Source of the DNA: an uncultured Ferrovum sp.
GTDB lineage: Bacteria > Pseudomonadota > Gammaproteobacteria > Burkholderiales > Ferrovaceae
Assembly (NCBI GenBank): GCA_903893215.1
Contig: CAITLJ010000023.1
Span: forward strand, 1-64,000
Direction of reading: 5' to 3'
DNA: 64,000 nucleotides
Part shown: piece after piece, positions 17,004 through 27,875 of the stretch
How positions within the stretch are numbered: the first letter of the stretch is position 1
How the letters are laid out: each line of letters begins with the position of its first letter
The notes under the pieces: model-generated
What the model was told of the DNA's origin: nothing
The model's database searches: none
The model's input: the letters and a program-made list of their open reading frames with translations, nothing else
Made by a program: the position numbers and the translations under genes

Positions 17004-18304
17004 CAGGAGGGCTCCATGCGCAGTTCGGCGGCACGCGCATGGGCCGACAGGCCCTCGCCATGGGCAAGTACCGAGGCGGTCCGGCCAAGGCGCTGCGCGC
17101 CAGCGGCCGACACCTGGATCAGGCTGGTCCGTTTCTGGAAATCGTAAACACCCAGCGGCGAAGCGAAACGCGCGGTACGCCCGGTGGGCAGCACGTGATT
17201 GGGCCCGGCGCAATAATCGCCCAGCGACTCCGAGGTGTAAGGCCCCATGAAAATGGCACCGGCATGGGTGAGCGCGTCGACCCAGCGCTCCGGCTGCTGC
17301 ACAGACAGTTCGAGATGCTCAGGCGCGATGCGATTGGAAATTGCGCAGGCCTCGGCCAGATCGCGCGTGTGAATCAACGCCCCGCGCCCCTGCAACGAGG
17401 CACGGATCACCTCGGCCCGTGGCATGCCAGCAATCAGCCGGTCCATCTCGCGGGCCACCGCATCGAGGAAGTCCAGGTCGGGACTGAGCAGGATGGCCTG
17501 GGCAATTTCATCGTGTTCGGCCTGGGAAAAGAGGTCCATCGCCACCCAGTCCGGACGGGTTTGGCCGTCGCTGATCACCAGGATTTCAGAAGGGCCGGCC
17601 ACCATGTCGATGCCGACCACACCGAATACCCGGCGTTTGGCGGCCGCCACCCACGCGTTGCCGGGACCAGTGATCTTGTCAACGGCAGGCACCGTGGCAG
17701 TACCGTAAGCGAGTGCGGCCACGGCCTGCGCCCCGCCGATGGTGAATACGCGATCCACCCCGGCCAGACTGGCTGCTGCCAGTACCAGTTCGTTGCGCAC
17801 ACCATCTGGCGTCGGCACCACCATGATCAGCTCGCCCACCCCGGCCACCTTGGCCGGAATGGCATTCATCAGCACCGACGAAGGATAAGCCGCCTTGCCA
17901 CCCGGCACATACAGGCCGGCACGGTCCAGCGGTGTGATGCGCTGACCCAGCAGGGTGCCGTCAGTCTCGGTATACGACCAGCTCTCTGCCTTCTGGTGTT
18001 CGTGGAAAGCGCGGATGCGGGCGGCCGCATCGGCCAGCGCAGCCGCCTGGTCAACCGGCAGCCCCTCCAGGGCGGCCCGCAGCACAGCCGGCGACAGCTC
18101 AAGCTGTGCCGCTTTCGACACGTCGAGCCGATCGAAGCGACGCGTGTAATCCAGCAACGCCGCGTCGCCGCGGCTGCGCACGTCAGCCACGATCTGTGCC
18201 ACGGTCTGGTCGACCAGGGGGTCCTGCGCCGACTCGAAAGCGGTCAATTGCTGCAACTCGGCATCAAAGCCGGACTGCACAGTGGAAAGACGACGAATGT
18301 TCAT
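17003..18304 (-). CDS. hisD: Histidinol dehydrogenase
   Basis: 433 residues. HisD carries out the final two NAD-linked oxidations of histidinol to histidine with one zinc. Family landmarks are [41 protein letters not shown] and AGPSEILV, with QAEHDE in the zinc/catalytic region. It follows hisG by 48 bp and overlaps hisC by one base. Confidence 0.97.
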   Translation of the reverse strand: MNIRRLSTVQSGFDAELQQLTAFESAQDPLVDQTVAQIVADVRSRGDAALLDYTRRFDRLDVSKAAQLELSPAVLRAALEGLPVDQAAALADAAARIRAFHEHQKAESWSYTETDGTLLGQRITPLDRAGLYVPGGKAAYPSSVLMNAIPAKVAGVGELIMVVPTPDGVRNELVLAAASLAGVDRVFTIGGAQAVAALAYGTATVPAVDKITGPGNAWVAAAKRRVFGVVGIDMVAGPSEILVISDGQTRPDWVAMDLFSQAEHDEIAQAILLSPDLDFLDAVAREMDRLIAGMPRAEVIRASLQGRGALIHTRDLAEACAISNRIAPEHLELSVQQPERWVDALTHAGAIFMGPYTSESLGDYCAGPNHVLPTGRTARFASPLGVYDFQKRTSLIQVSAAGAQRLGRTASVLAHGEGLSAHARAAELRMEPS

Positions 18305-18352
18305 GTGCGTTGATTCCGGAACAATGGGTGGCCGACGCGTCTTGCGCCGGCC

Positions 18353-19030
18353 TCAGGCAGCCTGGACGGCGCCCTGGAAAATATCGAGCAGCGGCGCAAT
18401 GCGCGCTCGCTGCAGCTTCCAGGCCGCCACATTGACGATCAGCCGCGAGCTGATGTCACGGATATGCTCCACCGCCTCAAGATTGTTGGCGCGCAGGGTA
18501 CCACCACTGCTGACCAGATCGACAATGGCATCTCCGAGCCCGGTCAGCGGCGCAAGTTCCATCGAACCATATAGCTTGATCAGGTCGACATGCATGCCCT
18601 TGGCCGCAAAATGTTCCGAAGCCGTGCGGATGTACTTGGTTGCGACGCGCAGGCGCGCGCCACGACCGATCGCCGCCTGGTAGTCAAAGCCCTGAGGGAC
18701 GGCCACCATCATGCGGCACTTTGCAATCTGCAGGTCGAGCGGCTGGTACAGACCATCGCCGCCATGTTCGAGCAGGACGTCAAGGCCGGCCACACCAAGG
18801 TCTGCTGCACCGTATTGCACGTAAGTCGGCACGTCGCTGGCGCGCACGATAACCAGACGCACATCGGCGCGATTGGTACCAATGATCAGCTCGCGCGAGC
18901 ATTCTGGGTCGGCCGCAGGCTCGATGCCGGCCGCCGCCAGCAGGGGCCGCGTATCCTGAAAGATGCGCCCTTTGGAGAGCGCGATGGTGATCCCGGTGAA
19001 GGGTGCAGTCATGGTCTGTGGCTGGGACAT
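18353..19030 (-). CDS. hisG: ATP phosphoribosyltransferase (short form)
   Basis: 225 residues, the first step of histidine synthesis. It is the short HisG form, lacking the C-terminal regulatory ACT-like domain, and should therefore need the HisZ subunit; no hisZ is in this window. [14 protein letters not shown] opens the catalytic domain, and [18 protein letters not shown] forms the PRPP-binding region. I chose the ATG at 19030, which has AGGGG 9 nt upstream; an ATG at 19012 would shorten it by six residues. It follows murA by 16 bp. Confidence 0.94.
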   Translation of the reverse strand: MSQPQTMTAPFTGITIALSKGRIFQDTRPLLAAAGIEPAADPECSRELIIGTNRADVRLVIVRASDVPTYVQYGAADLGVAGLDVLLEHGGDGLYQPLDLQIAKCRMMVAVPQGFDYQAAIGRGARLRVATKYIRTASEHFAAKGMHVDLIKLYGSMELAPLTGLGDAIVDLVSSGGTLRANNLEAVEHIRDISSRLIVNVAAWKLQRARIAPLLDIFQGAVQAA

Positions 19031-19046
19031 GGCGCTCGCCCCTGGC

Positions 19047-20568
<1,522 letters not shown>

Positions 20569-20589
20569 GATGGGGGGTGCCCGGTGGGC

Positions 20590-21345
20590 TCAGTGGCGCA
20601 GGCGCCAGCCCCGGGAAATCAGTACAAGAGTCAGCCATGATAGGGCAAAAGCACTCAACCCTACAATCAGCAGGCTGTCGAGCGGCGCGACGTCGGACAC
20701 CCCGAAGAAGCCATGACGGAACCCGTCGATCATGTACAGAAAGGGGTTGAAGCGCGATACGTCGCGCCAGAAGGGCGGCAGGCCGTGAATCGAGTAGAAC
20801 ACGCCAGCCAGGAAGGTAAGCGGAACGATCAGGAAATTCTGAAAGGCGGCCATCTGGTCGAACTTCTCGGCCCAAATGCCCGCGATCAGTCCAAGCACCG
20901 CAGCCAGCAGATTGCCCAGCAGTGCGAACGCCAGCAACTCAAGCGGGTGTGCCGGCAGGCGCGGGAAGAACAGCAGGCTGACCAGCCAGACGCAGGTACC
21001 TACGGCCATGCCGCGCACCATGGCCGCCATCACGTAAGCACCAAACATTTCGATCGGCCGCAGCGGGGTGAGCAGCACGAACACGATATTGCCGGTGATC
21101 TTGCTCTGCACCATGCTGGAGGAGGTGTTGGAGAACGCGTTCTGCAACATCGCCATCATGGCAAGGCCGGGCACCAGGAATTCGCGGTAGCTGATGCCCG
21201 GATAAATTTCCGAACGGCCGCTCATCACCTGCGCGAAGACCAACAGATACAACAGGGTGGACACCAAAGGTGCCAGCAGGGTCTGGAAACTGACTTTCCA
21301 GAAGCGCAGCATTTCCTTGCGGAACAGGGTAAAGAAACCGCGCAT
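20590..21345 (-). CDS. ABC-2 type exporter permease (YadH-like)
   Basis: 251 residues with about six membrane helices and the ABC-2 family signature near the C-terminal half (FQNFLIVPLTFLAGVFYSIHGLP). It pairs with the ATPase gene immediately upstream, which it overlaps by one base. YadGH-type exporters are widespread near mla genes in betaproteobacteria. Their substrate is unknown, and envelope lipids or polysaccharide have been suggested by context only. It is followed by ibaG after 21 bp. Confidence 0.88.
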   Translation of the reverse strand: MRGFFTLFRKEMLRFWKVSFQTLLAPLVSTLLYLLVFAQVMSGRSEIYPGISYREFLVPGLAMMAMLQNAFSNTSSSMVQSKITGNIVFVLLTPLRPIEMFGAYVMAAMVRGMAVGTCVWLVSLLFFPRLPAHPLELLAFALLGNLLAAVLGLIAGIWAEKFDQMAAFQNFLIVPLTFLAGVFYSIHGLPPFWRDVSRFNPFLYMIDGFRHGFFGVSDVAPLDSLLIVGLSAFALSWLTLVLISRGWRLRH

Positions 21346-22301
21346 CAGGCCACCTCGCCGCGCATGATGGCCACAAACACGTCTTCCAGGTCGGGCTGGC
21401 CCACCTCCAGGTCGGCAATGGTCAGGCCGCTCTCACGGCAAGCCGCCAGCACCTGTTCCACCTCGGCGTAACTGTCGATGGCAATGCGCAGGCGACCATC
21501 GGCCAACGGCACGGCGCGCGCGGCCAGGGGGCCAGGCAGGACTTGCGCTGCCTGCAGACGCAGGGTGACGCTGGGATGCGAATGATCGGTAAGCAGCTTG
21601 CTGGTGTGATCCAGGGCCACAATACGCCCCGCCTTCATCATGGCCACCCGCTCACACAGGCTTTGCGCCTCCTCAAGATAATGGGTGGTGAGCAGGATGG
21701 TCTGGCCTTCGGCGTTGAGGCGGCGGATGAACTTCCACAGGGTTTGCCGCAATTCCACGTCAACCCCGGCGGTGGGCTCGTCGAGCACCAGCACGGCAGG
21801 ACGGTGCACCAGCGCCTGCGCCACCAGTACCCGGCGCTTCATGCCGCCCGAGAGCGCACGCATGTTGGCATTGGCCTTGTCCTGCAATTGCAGGTTTTCG
21901 AGCAGTTCGTCGATCCAGGCGGCGTCGGGCCGGATACCGAAATAACCGCACTGCAGGCGCAACGTTTCGCGCACCGTGAAAAAAGGATCAAACACCAATT
22001 CCTGCGGCACGATGCCGACCGCCCGCCGGGCTGCGCGATAGTCCGCGCGTACGTCATGCCCCAGGATGGCCAGCGTACCGGCATCCGGCCGGGTCAGGCC
22101 GGCAAGCAGGTTGATCAGGGTGGTCTTGCCAGCGCCATTGGGGCCCAGCAGCGCGAAGAACTCGCCTTGCTGTACCTCCAGATCCACACCGCGCAAGGCC
22201 TGAAAACTGCCGAATGACTTCTGCGCCCCCTCGATGCGGATGGCCGCAACCCGGGCGGGAGAAGGATCTGCCGGGATACCCGCCAACGGCCGGTCAAGCA
22301 T
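21345..22301 (-). CDS. ABC exporter ATPase (YadG-like)
   Basis: 318 residues. Walker [10 protein letters not shown], the signature LSGGMKRRVLVAQAL, Walker B AVLVLDEPTAGVD and the switch TTHYLEEAQ are intact. A C-terminal extension of about 75 residues after the ATPase core is typical of ABC-2 drug/polysaccharide exporter ATPases. The ATG at 22301 overlaps the mlaB 3' end by 8 bp. It should energise the permease encoded next. Confidence 0.9.
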   Translation of the reverse strand: MLDRPLAGIPADPSPARVAAIRIEGAQKSFGSFQALRGVDLEVQQGEFFALLGPNGAGKTTLINLLAGLTRPDAGTLAILGHDVRADYRAARRAVGIVPQELVFDPFFTVRETLRLQCGYFGIRPDAAWIDELLENLQLQDKANANMRALSGGMKRRVLVAQALVHRPAVLVLDEPTAGVDVELRQTLWKFIRRLNAEGQTILLTTHYLEEAQSLCERVAMMKAGRIVALDHTSKLLTDHSHPSVTLRLQAAQVLPGPLAARAVPLADGRLRIAIDSYAEVEQVLAACRESGLTIADLEVGQPDLEDVFVAIMRGEVA

Positions 22302-22623
22302 GCGGCACGCTGTTGTCGGCCAGAAAACCCACACCATAAAGCCCGGCCAGGGTGACCACGGCCGCCGGCACGTTGCGCACCTCGAACTTTCCGCCGAGCG
22401 CTTCGGTATCGCGCCGCAGCGCCAGCACGAGTGCCAGTGCAGCGGAGTCGACCGTAGTGGCGCCCTGCAGGTCAAGCTGCAAGCCGGCGGCACTGACCGC
22501 CGGGCGACACAGCGTCTGCAGACCGGCCACGCTGCCCAGCGTGACCGGCCCCTGCACGCGCACCAGAGTGCCTTCGCGCTGGATGGTGGTGGCGTTGCTG
22601 CCGTTCGGGGTGCCCACGGACAT
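22294..22623 (-). CDS. mlaB: STAS-domain protein MlaB
   Basis: 109 residues. The STAS fold shows LVRVQGPVTLG, LDLQGATTVDSAALALVLAL (with the conserved Ser) and a C-terminal FEVRNVP segment. MlaB binds MlaF in the inner-membrane MlaFEDB complex and supports its ATPase. It follows mlaC by 2 bp. Confidence 0.88.
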   Translation of the reverse strand: MSVGTPNGSNATTIQREGTLVRVQGPVTLGSVAGLQTLCRPAVSAAGLQLDLQGATTVDSAALALVLALRRDTEALGGKFEVRNVPAAVVTLAGLYGVGFLADNSVPHA

Positions 22624-22625
22624 GC

Positions 22626-23255
22626 TCAGCCCTTCTTTGCCGGCTTGGCGGTTTCTGCGGCGCGCGCCTTGTCCTGCAGGTCCTTGATCAGGCCGTCGAT
22701 GCCGCCTGCCGTGACACGGTCGGTAAAATCGGCCCGGTAGTTGGTGACCAGGCTGATGCCATCCACCTTGATGTCGTAAACCTTCCAGGTATTGTCTTCG
22801 CGCGCCATGGCGTAATCGAGCGGAATGGTGCGGCTGCCGTCGGACACCAGACTTTGCACATTGGTGTTGGCATCCGTGGCACTGCCGGCCCAGGGCTTGT
22901 AGGTGATGTTCTGGTTCCGGAAGCGCGACAGCGCGCTGGAGTAGGTGCGCACAAGCAGGTTGCGGAAGGCATCAACCACCTGGCTCTGCTGTTCCGGCGT
23001 GGCCTTGTTCCAGTTCTTGCCGAGGGCAAGGCGGGTCATGCGGGTGAAGTCGAAGTGCGGGACGATCTTGGTTTCGACCAGGTTGTAGGCCTTTTGGCGA
23101 TCCCCTGCCTGAAGGTCCTGATCCCTTTTGATCATGGTGACGACTTCGTCAGTGACCGAGCGCAGGATCTCATCCGGACCGGGGTCGGCCGCAAAGGCAG
23201 GGGCGGTCAACAGCAGGATGGCGGACAGAAGCAGGGGCTTGATGGATTTCAACAT
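22626..23255 (-). CDS. mlaC: Periplasmic phospholipid-binding protein MlaC
   Basis: 209 residues. MlaC shuttles phospholipids between the outer-membrane MlaA-porin complex and inner-membrane MlaFEDB. It has a signal peptide (LLLTAPAFA-A, cleavage near 22), the VPHFDFTRMTRLALGKNW core and the NYRADFTDRVTAGGIDGLI C-terminal region. The ATG at 23255 has AGGA 9 nt upstream. A 192-bp gap separates it from mlaD, where many relatives carry mlaA. Confidence 0.95.
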   Translation of the reverse strand: MLKSIKPLLLSAILLLTAPAFAADPGPDEILRSVTDEVVTMIKRDQDLQAGDRQKAYNLVETKIVPHFDFTRMTRLALGKNWNKATPEQQSQVVDAFRNLLVRTYSSALSRFRNQNITYKPWAGSATDANTNVQSLVSDGSRTIPLDYAMAREDNTWKVYDIKVDGISLVTNYRADFTDRVTAGGIDGLIKDLQDKARAAETAKPAKKG

Positions 23256-23447
23256 GATCGGTATTCCTGTGTGCAAAAGCGGGCGCATGCGGCGCCCACC
23301 GTAGACCTTGGTCGGACCGGATCTCATGATCCGGCCCTGAGTTTCAAACGGCTTGATGGACGCGCTCGTTGACCAGACCGCAGCCAGCCAGGACCGTTCC
23401 CTGCGTCAGGTGCGCCGGCGCAGCCAGCGGCGCAGCCCCTTCCACCA

Positions 23448-23924
23448 TCACTTCGTGGCAGCAGGCGCGGATTCCTGCGATTTGCTGAGGAAGAACTGGC
23501 CTATCAGCTTTTCGAGCACCAGCGCCCCCTGGGTGTGTGTGATTTCGCTGCCGTCCTTCAGCTGGTCGGGTTCGCCGCCAGTTTCCACGCCCACGTACTG
23601 TTCGCCAAGGATGCCGGACGTCAGGATCGAAGCCGTGGTGTCGGTGGAGAACGGAATGCGGCGGTCCAGGCGGAAGGTGACCAGCGCATCATACTTCTTG
23701 CTGTCAAAGCGGACGCTGGCGACCCGCCCGACCAGCACACCGGAAGCCTTCACCGGTGCCTGCGCCTTCAGTCCGCCAATGTTGTCGAAGTGGGCGGTGA
23801 CCGTATAAGTGTCGGCCAGGGTGGAACCCCCGGCATTGCTGACCTTCAAGGCAAGGAACAGCAGGGCGGCAAAACCACCCACCACAAAGATGCCAACCCA
23901 CAGGTTCAGCGTGGCACGATTCAT
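23448..23924 (-). CDS. mlaD: MCE-domain lipid transport protein MlaD
   Basis: 158 residues. One N-terminal membrane helix (LWVGIFVVGGFAALLFLAL) is followed by a single MCE domain (TVTAHFDNIGGLKAQAPVKASGV to TSGILGEQYVGVETGG). MlaD forms a hexameric ring on MlaE that holds lipid. The ATG at 23924 is preferred to the TTG one codon before. It lies 3 bp after mlaE. Confidence 0.96.
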   Translation of the reverse strand: MNRATLNLWVGIFVVGGFAALLFLALKVSNAGGSTLADTYTVTAHFDNIGGLKAQAPVKASGVLVGRVASVRFDSKKYDALVTFRLDRRIPFSTDTTASILTSGILGEQYVGVETGGEPDQLKDGSEITHTQGALVLEKLIGQFFLSKSQESAPAATK

Positions 23925-23927
23925 CAA

Positions 23928-24719
23928 TTACCCCTTCAGCATGAAAGCTGTCAAAACCAGATCGAGTGCAAGGATGGCCAGCGAAGAGCTGACCACCGTG
24001 CGTGTGGTGGCGCCGGAAACACCTTCGGCGGTAGGTTCGGCCGCATAGCCCTGGTAGGTGGCGATGGCACAGATGGCGAGACCAAACACACTGCTCTTGA
24101 CCATGCCGTTGATCACGTCGTGGCCAAAGTCCACCCGGCCATCCATTTGCGACCAGAAAGCCCCGGGGTCGACGCCAATCATGACCACCGCCACCAGATA
24201 ACCGCCAAACACTCCCATGGCAATGAACATGGCAGTCAGCAGTGGCATGGAAAGCACCCCGCCCCAGAACCTCGGGCCGACCACCCGGGCAATCGGGTTG
24301 ATAGCCATCATTTCCATGGCCGACAGCTGCTCGGTGGCTTTCATCAGGCCGATTTCAGCGGTGATCGCCGAACCGGCGCGACTGGCAAACAACAGCGCGG
24401 AGACCACCGGGCCGAGTTCACGCGTCAGTGACAGGGCGACCAGCACGCCAACGCTTTCGGCGCTGCCGTAGGTCTGCAGGGTTTCATAGCCCTGCAGACC
24501 GAGCACCATGCCGACGAACAGACCGGACACCAGAATGATGATCAGTGACATCACGCCAGAGAAAAAGATCTCGCGGATGGTCAGCGAAAAACGACGGAAG
24601 CTGGTTCCGGAATGGCGCAGGGTAAGCGCCAGGAACACCACGACCGCGCCAATGCCTTCGGCAATTTCCAGCGTGAAATGACCGACCCGGCGAAAACCGG
24701 ACGGGATGACCTTAAGCAT
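23928..24719 (-). CDS. mlaE: Phospholipid ABC transporter permease MlaE
   Basis: 263 residues with five to six membrane helices of the MlaE/TGD1 permease family. Characteristic are LSLTRELGPVVSALLFASRAGSA and AEIGLMKATEQLSAMEMM, which form the coupling region. It makes the membrane channel of MlaFEDB. It overlaps the mlaF 3' end by 8 bp. Confidence 0.96.
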   Translation of the reverse strand: MLKVIPSGFRRVGHFTLEIAEGIGAVVVFLALTLRHSGTSFRRFSLTIREIFFSGVMSLIIILVSGLFVGMVLGLQGYETLQTYGSAESVGVLVALSLTRELGPVVSALLFASRAGSAITAEIGLMKATEQLSAMEMMAINPIARVVGPRFWGGVLSMPLLTAMFIAMGVFGGYLVAVVMIGVDPGAFWSQMDGRVDFGHDVINGMVKSSVFGLAICAIATYQGYAAEPTAEGVSGATTRTVVSSSLAILALDLVLTAFMLKG

Positions 24720-25539
24720 GTGCGGTTCCTGGAGTGACTGCGCCGCCTGTCAACAGACTGGACAGGGGAGGCGCAGGATAATCGAAAGGCACCGGTCCAT
24801 CCATCTCGCCCCATACAAATTGATGGACATAGGGCAAGGTGGAAGCGCGGATCTGGTCGGGCGTACCTTCCGCCACGATGACTCCCGCCGAAACGAAGTA
24901 CACATAATCGACCAGCCGCAGCGACTCCTGCACGTCGTGAGTGACGATGATCGAGGTGGTGCCGAGCGAGCGGTTCATCTCGCGGATCAGCTTGGCGATC
25001 ACACCCATCGAGATCGGGTCAAGGCCGGTGAACGGCTCGTCATACATCATCAGCCGCGGGTCGAGCGCGATGGCGCGGGCCAGCGCCGCACGGCGTGCCA
25101 TGCCCCCCGAAAGCTCGGCCGGCATGCGCTCCTGCACGCCACGCAGCCCCACGGCATTCAGTTTGAGCAGGGTGAGATCGTGGATCATCGATTCGGTCAG
25201 ATCGGTGTGTTCACGCATCTGAAAGGCCACGTTGTCGAATACCGACATGTCGGTGAACAGCGCGCCAAACTGGAACAGCATGCCCATGCGTCGACGCAAC
25301 AGGTAAAGCGCATCATCATCGATGGCGCGCATGTCCTGACCGTCAACGCGGAGCATGCCTTCGCTGGCGCGCAATTGCCCACCGATCAGGCGCAACAGGG
25401 TGGTCTTGCCGCAGCCGCTCTGCCCCATGATCGCAACGATCGCACCCTGCGGTATGCGCATGTTGATGCCACGCAATACATCTCGATCGCCATATCGGAA
25501 ATTCAGACCGGAAATTTCAACTGCGGCATCGGCTGCCAA
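24712..25539 (-). CDS. mlaF: Phospholipid ABC transporter ATPase MlaF
   Basis: 275 residues if started at the TTG at 25539, which has GGAG 8 nt upstream and gives the usual family length. An ATG at 25623 would add 28 unconserved residues and overlap the divergent ABC gene. Walker A GQSGCGKTT, signature LSGGMARRAALARAIA and Walker B RLMMYDEPFTGLDPIS are intact. It energises MlaFEDB and heads the leftward string of about 23 genes ending at tatC. Its promoter must lie near 25540-25600, where an 8-bp palindrome GTTTAAAC occurs. Confidence 0.93.
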   Translation of the reverse strand: MAADAAVEISGLNFRYGDRDVLRGINMRIPQGAIVAIMGQSGCGKTTLLRLIGGQLRASEGMLRVDGQDMRAIDDDALYLLRRRMGMLFQFGALFTDMSVFDNVAFQMREHTDLTESMIHDLTLLKLNAVGLRGVQERMPAELSGGMARRAALARAIALDPRLMMYDEPFTGLDPISMGVIAKLIREMNRSLGTTSIIVTHDVQESLRLVDYVYFVSAGVIVAEGTPDQIRASTLPYVHQFVWGEMDGPVPFDYPAPPLSSLLTGGAVTPGTAHA

Positions 25540-25597
25540 AGGCGCGCACTCCAAGAGGGTATGGTTCGAGTTTAAACTACGCCCTTCCGAATCCCAA

Positions 25598-26368
25598 ATG
25601 CGCGCCGTGACCGTCCCAGCCATTGCACTCGATGATGTTCACAAGCGCTATGGAGCGCGCCAGGTGCTGCGCGGCATCACGCTCGCCATCGCCGCCGGCC
25701 AGAGCGTCGCGCTGGTGGGACTGAACGGGGCCGGCAAGACCACCCTGCTGCGCTGCCTGCTCGACTTCCAGCGCGCCGATCGCGGACAGTTGCGTATCGA
25801 CGGGGTGGCGGCAGCCCAGGCGCAGGCGCGCAGCCGCCTGACCTTCCTGCCGGAGCGCTTCCAGGCACCACCGTTCCTGACCGGACGGGAATTCCTCCGG
25901 CTGTCTGCCGACCTGCACGCGCAGGATTGGCATGCAGACCAGGCCGAAGCACAATGCCTGGCGCTGGCGCTGGCGCCAGGTGACCTCGACAAGCCGGTGG
26001 CGCGCCTGAGCAAGGGCAGCAGCCAAAAACTTGGACTGGCAGCTTGCTTGTTGAGCCGTAAGGCGCTCTATATACTCGATGAGCCGCTGTCCGGGCTGGA
26101 CGTGCAGGCGCGTGCGCTGGCCATCGGGCAACTGAATGGTTTGCGGGCGGCCGGTTGCACCCTGTTTTTTACCTGTCATGAGCCTGCCGACATTGACGTG
26201 CTCTGCGATCGCATGGTGCTGTTACACGATGGCCAACTGCACTTCGACGGCAGCACCATGGCACTTAAAGCCCGCTTCTCATCCAGCAGCCTCGAGCAAT
26301 CGGTGCTGGAATGCCTTGCGGCTCCACCCGGGGTCCCTGCGGACCCCGTCTCCGGCCTGAGCCCATGA
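25598..26368 (+). CDS. ABC transporter ATPase, first gene of the pilus-like island
   Basis: 256 residues. Walker A GLNGAGKTT (about 41-49), Walker B YILDEPLSGLD and the switch His in FFTCHEPAD are intact. The signature is LSKGSSQKL, a variant of LSGGQ also seen in ABC-2 exporter ATPases. The ATG at 25598 begins just after the divergent mlaF start region. The 3' end overlaps the regulator gene as ATGA. No permease is adjacent; the likely partner is the ABC-2 permease at the other end of the island (39182-39952). Substrate unknown. It is not related to the Mla system beyond being an ABC ATPase. Confidence 0.85.
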   Translation: MRAVTVPAIALDDVHKRYGARQVLRGITLAIAAGQSVALVGLNGAGKTTLLRCLLDFQRADRGQLRIDGVAAAQAQARSRLTFLPERFQAPPFLTGREFLRLSADLHAQDWHADQAEAQCLALALAPGDLDKPVARLSKGSSQKLGLAACLLSRKALYILDEPLSGLDVQARALAIGQLNGLRAAGCTLFFTCHEPADIDVLCDRMVLLHDGQLHFDGSTMALKARFSSSSLEQSVLECLAAPPGVPADPVSGLSP

Positions 26369-27864
26369 CCGCGTCATCTCCTGCACCAACGTCGGCGGCC
26401 ACCAGCCCCAAACCGGGCCTGCTGATTGTCGATGACGACCCGCTGATCACCGATACCCTGCAGTTCGTGCTCTCGCGCGATTTCGACGTGACCTGCTGCG
26501 CCAACCGGCCTGATGCCGTGGCCTTTGTCCGCAGCAGCGCCCACCCGCCGCAACTGGCACTGGTCGATCTGGGACTTCCGCCGGTGCCACACCTGCCCAC
26601 CGAGGGCTTCGCGCTCGTCGGGGAACTGCTGGCCCATCTGCCGGGCCTGCGCATCCTGGTCTTGTCCGGCCAGAGCGATGATGCCAATGCCCGTCGCGCA
26701 CGCGCGCTCGGTGCCATTGATCTGGTCGCCAAACCGTGCGAACCGACCCATCTGAAAGTCATGCTGCGCGAGGCACTGCGCATTGGGCAGACCGACCCGC
26801 GCAGCGCAGCCGAACCGGGCAACGATCAGGCCGGTGATCAATCCCCGGCAGGCGGCCTGGTCGGACACAGCCCGGCGCTGATCAAGCTGCGCAGCCAGAT
26901 CGCCATGTACGCCGCGTCCGGCCATCCCGCGCTGATCGAGGGGGAGTCGGGCAGCGGCAAGGAACGGGTGGCGGCCTGCCTGCATCACCTGAGCCCGCGG
27001 GCCGACCAGCCCTATCTGGCACTCAACTGTGCCGCCATTTCACCCGCGCTGGTGGAGCCCACCCTGTTCGGCTATGCCAAGGGCGCGTTCACCGGCGCTA
27101 CCGCCCAGAAAGCCGGCTACTTCGAAGACGCCGGCCAAGGCACGCTGTTTCTGGACGAGATCGGCGAATTGCCGATCGACCTGCAGGCCAAGCTGCTGCG
27201 CGTACTGGAAAACGGCGAATTCCAGCGTGTCGGCGAAACCCAGACCCGGGTGAGCAATGCGCGCATCATTGCCGCCACCAACCGGGACCTGCGTCGCGAA
27301 ATCCGCAGCGGCGGCTTCCGCAGCGACCTGTATCACCGCCTGAGCGTGTTCACCATCCAGGTCCCCCCACTGCGCGATATGGGGGAGGACCGACTTGTGC
27401 TGCTGCAGCATTTTTCGCGCACCTTTTGCACCCAAGGCGGCGTGGCGCCGTTCCAGCTCGACCCGGCTGCCGAGCAGGCGTGGCGAACCTACGGCTTTCC
27501 GGGCAATGTGCGCGAACTGCGCAATATCGTGATCCGCCTGGTGACCAAATATGCCGGCCGCAAGATCGGCCTGAATGATCTGCAGGCCGAATTCGACCTT
27601 GATCCGGACGACGCACTCGGTGCAGGCACCCATCTGCAGGCGATCGACGAAGCGCGTGCCGAGCTGTCGCGCAGCACCAATTTCAACCTGGAAGATGCGC
27701 TACGCAGTCGCGAACGGCTTTACATCGAGGCGGCCTTGTCGCTGTGCCAAGGCAACGTAACCCAGGCCGCGCGCATGCTGAGCGTCAACCGCACCACGCT
27801 GTATGGCCGGCTTGAGGTGCTGGCCCGTTGTGACCCAAGCGGGCGCCTGCCCGGCCTCGTCTGA
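26365..27864 (+). CDS. Sigma-54-dependent response regulator (NtrC family, PrsR-like)
   Basis: 499 residues. There is a receiver domain (about 17-138) with acidic pocket IVDDDP, phospho-acceptor D68 in LVDLGLPP and the conserved Lys in VAKPCEP. An AAA+ domain follows with Walker A GESGSGKE (193-200) and the sigma-54-contact loop GAFTGA (240-245) intact. A Fis-type helix-turn-helix lies at the end ([20 protein letters not shown]). The receiver resembles PrsR, the regulator of PEP-CTERM/exosortase loci, but no exosortase is seen here. It should activate -24/-12 promoters; one lies upstream of the island's prepilin gene. The cognate kinase is probably encoded at 37367-39187. Confidence 0.9.
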   Translation: MTASSPAPTSAATSPKPGLLIVDDDPLITDTLQFVLSRDFDVTCCANRPDAVAFVRSSAHPPQLALVDLGLPPVPHLPTEGFALVGELLAHLPGLRILVLSGQSDDANARRARALGAIDLVAKPCEPTHLKVMLREALRIGQTDPRSAAEPGNDQAGDQSPAGGLVGHSPALIKLRSQIAMYAASGHPALIEGESGSGKERVAACLHHLSPRADQPYLALNCAAISPALVEPTLFGYAKGAFTGATAQKAGYFEDAGQGTLFLDEIGELPIDLQAKLLRVLENGEFQRVGETQTRVSNARIIAATNRDLRREIRSGGFRSDLYHRLSVFTIQVPPLRDMGEDRLVLLQHFSRTFCTQGGVAPFQLDPAAEQAWRTYGFPGNVRELRNIVIRLVTKYAGRKIGLNDLQAEFDLDPDDALGAGTHLQAIDEARAELSRSTNFNLEDALRSRERLYIEAALSLCQGNVTQAARMLSVNRTTLYGRLEVLARCDPSGRLPGLV

Positions 27865-27875
27865 GCAGGGAATCG

